This document shows positions 8,018 through 10,138 of a stretch of 10,138 nucleotides of DNA, one piece after another. The stretch comes from Candolleomyces eurysporus (lineage: Eukaryota; Basidiomycota; Agaricomycetes; Agaricales; Psathyrellaceae): NCBI GenBank assembly GCA_027579435.1, contig JANBPK010000642.1:1-10138 (forward strand), in the 5' to 3' direction. Each line of letters opens with the position of its first letter. The stretch's first letter is position 1. Both the position numbers and the translations under genes were made by a program. The notes under the pieces are model-generated. The model was not told where the DNA came from. It did no database searches and worked only from the letters and a program-made list of their open reading frames with translations.

Positions 8018-8102
8018 GGTTCGTTCCAGGGAACCCGTGTAAAGCTAGGACAAGCGCTCCATAACTGCGAGGTGCCTCGAATCACACCTTCTTTATCGAT
8101 AA
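8018..8102. repeat. Insertion in copy C upstream region flanked by TCGATAA direct repeats
   Basis: Upstream of copy B the 33-bp block runs straight into TGTGACAG. Upstream of copy C the same two parts are separated by about 85 bp, with TCGATAA at both 8011-8017 and 8096-8102 (like a 7-bp target duplication). The first bases (8012-8029) are a perfect 18-bp inverted match to 5444-5461, upstream of copy B. This fits a small mobile or template-switch insertion; no terminal inverted repeats are evident. Confidence 0.5.
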
Positions 8103-8180
8103 TGTGACAGTGGTATGAAAACCGCAGCATGAACGAGGCAAACGTTCGAGCGGGAGCCCATGCTTTAGGGTTCCAATGTC
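8103..8180. repeat. Dispersed upstream element, copy 2
   Basis: GACAGTGGTATGAAAACCGC, then GAACGAGGCAAACGTTCGAG and CGGGAGCCCATGCTTTAGGG. Clear counterpart of 5893-5970. It lies about 300-380 bp upstream of the copy C start, directly after the TCGATAA-flanked insertion. Confidence 0.5.
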
Positions 8181-8720
8181 CCTGCTGACCCTCTCCGGCA
8201 AGCGATCTGTGGGCTCATTATTGATGGTGGCGATCGAATAATTGCAGCGGCGTTGCCAGTGATCTGAATTAGGCAGCTTGTATTCCCAGCGAGCCCGACA
8301 ATACATCTCCAAGCCTCGTGGAAACAGTGCAAAGCAGCTGCCTCGTGCAATTTCAGTTGAGAAATGCTCGGAAGAAGTTGGAAGAAGGGCAGAGGTGAAA
8401 AACATGATGCTGGTGAGGTTTCCTCACAAGGTTCGAACGCTGAATATCCAAGAAACTTGACGATCTGAATCGAACCACCGGACTGCCAGAAAGAAAGTCT
8501 CTATCGTGCAACTTGCCAAAGCTCAGTTAACAGGCCGATACCTTTACCCGTTCCTTTCTGTTCTAGAATTATTGGCATCAACAGGAGAAACAGTTTTTAT
8601 TGATTTTGCGTGCAGACAGGAACTAGCGAAGCGAAGCTACGGAAGGAGCGTTGACACACCCAAGTTTACAGCTCAAGTACAGCTTCGGTGCAAAGTCATA
8701 CATGAAAAGAACACATCACT

Positions 8721-8779
8721 GTAATGTACATCTCGTAGAAATCTCGTATCACAGCACATTGCCATGAAGGAGAAGACGA
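8721..8779 (-). other. Conserved 3' flank (probable 3' UTR) of copy D
   Basis: The 59-bp segment begins GTAATGTACATCTCGTA and contains GCCATGAAGGAGAAGACGAT, aligned end to end with 6217-6275 beyond copy C. Confidence 0.5.
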
Positions 8780-10138
8780 TCAGAAGGGAAGCACACGATC
8801 GATAGCACAGCCGATACGCCCAAAAAGTCCGCCACGACGTTTGCATTGACGTGCGAGGTCAGCGATCTGCCTGGCATATTCCTCTTGCCTCTGACGTGAT
8901 TGGTCCGCGTCCATTCGGCGCTGATTTTCCAGTTGCTCAATCTGGCTACGGAACTGCTCCTGCATTTGCTGTTGCTCTCGCTTGGCCTCAGCGTCCATGT
9001 CCTTCATACGCTGCACAAGTTCGGCCTTCTCCCTCTGGAAATTGCTCGCCAGTTGTTTGGACTCCGTATCGATGCGGTCCATCTCTTTCTGAAGCTTCCT
9101 GGCCTCAGCCTCTATCTCGCGACGCGTTTCTTCGTCTTTCGCGTCCATGGCAGCTGGGAGGCCATTGAACGGACCGCCATCAGAATTGGAACAAAATGAT
9201 AGTGAGTTGGTTGGTGAGCACTCGCACCTTGCCATTCCTGCTGAAGATCCATCATCTCTTTCCTATGTCGTTCCTTCTCAGCGAGAAGCTCCTTGTTCAG
9301 CTCCGTTCCAGCAGCAGTCTGCAGAATATCCTTCTTCTCGTTGACGATCTCCCTCTGGATCTGCAAAGCCTGTGGGTTGTTGTCCAACAGACGTCTGATG
9401 ATCGCCTGCGCAGACTCCAAAGTATGATCATGGCGGAGCATCTGGGCGCCCTTCTCCAATACGGGTTTGAAGAAAAGTCCGTCCGATGCTAACTCGCGTT
9501 CCCTGGCCTCACCGACGCTTTTGCTAACTTCACCCCACATATTGGTGAGGATGATGACGTTCTTGAGCGTGTCGTCTCCGCAAAGCTGCCGGAACATCCT
9601 GAAGTTGCGGGTCGAGATACCGCCCATGCGGAAGTCGGAGATCCTATGGATATAGATGACGCCGGCAAGCTTTTGGTCGCGCTCATAACTGAGGACAATT
9701 CACGTAGAGTCAGAGGTGGTTCCCAACGGCCAAGAAAAATGCGACACTCACGCCGTAGAAAGGAAGTGAGCAATCATCCGAAGGATCTCGGTGTCACTCC
9801 TGTTCGTGTCGTCAAACCCAGGAGTGTCGATCAGAGTGACTGATCGCCCGTCGAGCATGAATGAAGGCGCGACTTGGATGTTGTTCGTGCAGGAACGTAG
9901 ACCGCCACTAATTCTCATTTGAGAACCACTGATGGTGTTTATGAACTGTGATTAGGTCAAGGCAGTGAGTAAAGACATGCTGGTGATCATGAAGCAATCT
10001 TTTACAGTCGTCTTTCCACTTCCAGTGGCCCCCATAACCCTAGAGGTCGGTCGAAGTCAGAGTAATAGGCGAGATAAGACAATCATGATTCACTAACGCG
10101 ATGACAACCTCATCGGATTGCTCTTCAAATCGTTGTGA
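8780..10138 (-). CDS. Copy D: AIG1/GIMAP-like P-loop GTPase, 5' end beyond window
   Basis: Exons on the minus strand: 10098-10138 (partial), 10006-10039, 9752-9945, 9228-9688, 8780-9153; introns of 58, 60, 63 and 74 nt; 367 aa are visible. The first visible residues, SQRFEEQSDEVVIA, are the end of the N-terminal linker, so roughly 30 residues and the start codon lie past the right edge. All motifs are present: VMGATGSGKTT, SCTNNIQ, DTPGFDDT, IILTNMWGEV and RHDHTLESAQAIIRRLL. The coiled coil begins AAMDAKDEETRREIEAEARKLQ and the protein ends RRGGLFGRIGCAIDRVLPF. The last three exons have the same lengths as in C (194, 461, 374 nt), so this copy appears intact. It is the most diverged in the coiled coil, but shares the stretch EVSKSVGEAREREL with B against C. 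Role inferred as for C. Confidence 0.9.

Larger units (their letters stand above)
7985..8720. other. C-D spacer
   Basis: The part next to copy C holds the 33-bp block, the TCGATAA-flanked insertion and an upstream-element copy. The remaining stretch 8181-8720 has only short ORFs (for example 8506-8724 plus and 8082-8405 minus) without start context, introns or recognisable composition, and I see no gene in it. Confidence 0.4.

Noticed and set aside
8082..8405. 107-aa minus-strand ORF in the C-D spacer
   Set aside because: It runs through the duplicated upstream element and the insertion, has no conserved counterpart frame at 5893-5970, and reads as low-quality, Cys/Arg-rich sequence typical of chance.
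1..10138. CRISPR array, bacterial operon or prophage interpretation
   Set aside because: No regularly spaced short repeats and no ribosome-binding-site-led polycistrons; consistent GT..AG introns of 51-110 nt with conserved phases show eukaryotic genes.

Overview
The window looks like nuclear DNA of a filamentous fungus, most likely an Agaricomycete (mushroom-type basidiomycete). The reasons are genes cut into 6-7 exons by very short introns (51-78 nt, one of 110 nt), roughly 50% GC, and proteins of a lineage-expanded P-loop GTPase family (AIG1/GIMAP-like 'G domain-containing' proteins) that I recognise from mushroom genomes. Organism and family are from memory of family patterns, not a search. 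Single ambiguous bases at 2088, 3755 and 5881 suggest a draft assembly.

Layout: four paralogous GTPase genes lie head-to-tail, all on the minus strand. I call them A (1036-2256), B (3514-5220), C (6276-7799) and D (8780 to beyond the right edge, 5' end missing). I rebuilt the exons by requiring GT..AG introns, an unbroken frame and agreement between copies. All four share the same splice phases: a short first exon, a proline-rich linker exon, a 34-nt exon carrying the P-loop, a 194-nt exon carrying the G2/G3 switch region, a long exon (461 nt in B, C, D; 353 nt in A) with the G4-like strand, and a C-terminal coiled-coil exon. C is the archetype (399 aa). B carries an internal duplication of the coiled-coil module (433 aa). 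A is degenerate: its G3 glycine is replaced, the end of the long exon is deleted, and the coiled coil is frameshifted (288 aa). D looks intact but is cut by the window.

Between the genes are 0.9-1.3 kb spacers with no convincing extra gene. They hold duplicated flanking sequence: conserved 3' flanks, TATA-like promoter blocks, an identical 33-bp upstream block at B and C, dispersed copies of an upstream element, a small insertion flanked by 7-bp direct repeats, and a 53-nt hairpin with perfect 20-bp arms. A 52-codon minus-strand ORF at 5719-5877 may be a gene relic. The leftmost 0.9 kb has no gene I can support beyond the eroded tail of A.

How they may work together (inference): each protein would be a guanine-nucleotide switch with a flexible N-terminus and a coiled-coil C-terminus for self-association. 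C and D also have a Gly-rich hydrophobic tail that could touch membranes. Tandem expansion, mosaic exchange between copies and one decaying member fit a fast-evolving family of the kind seen in self/non-self recognition or stress response, but nothing in the window proves a function.
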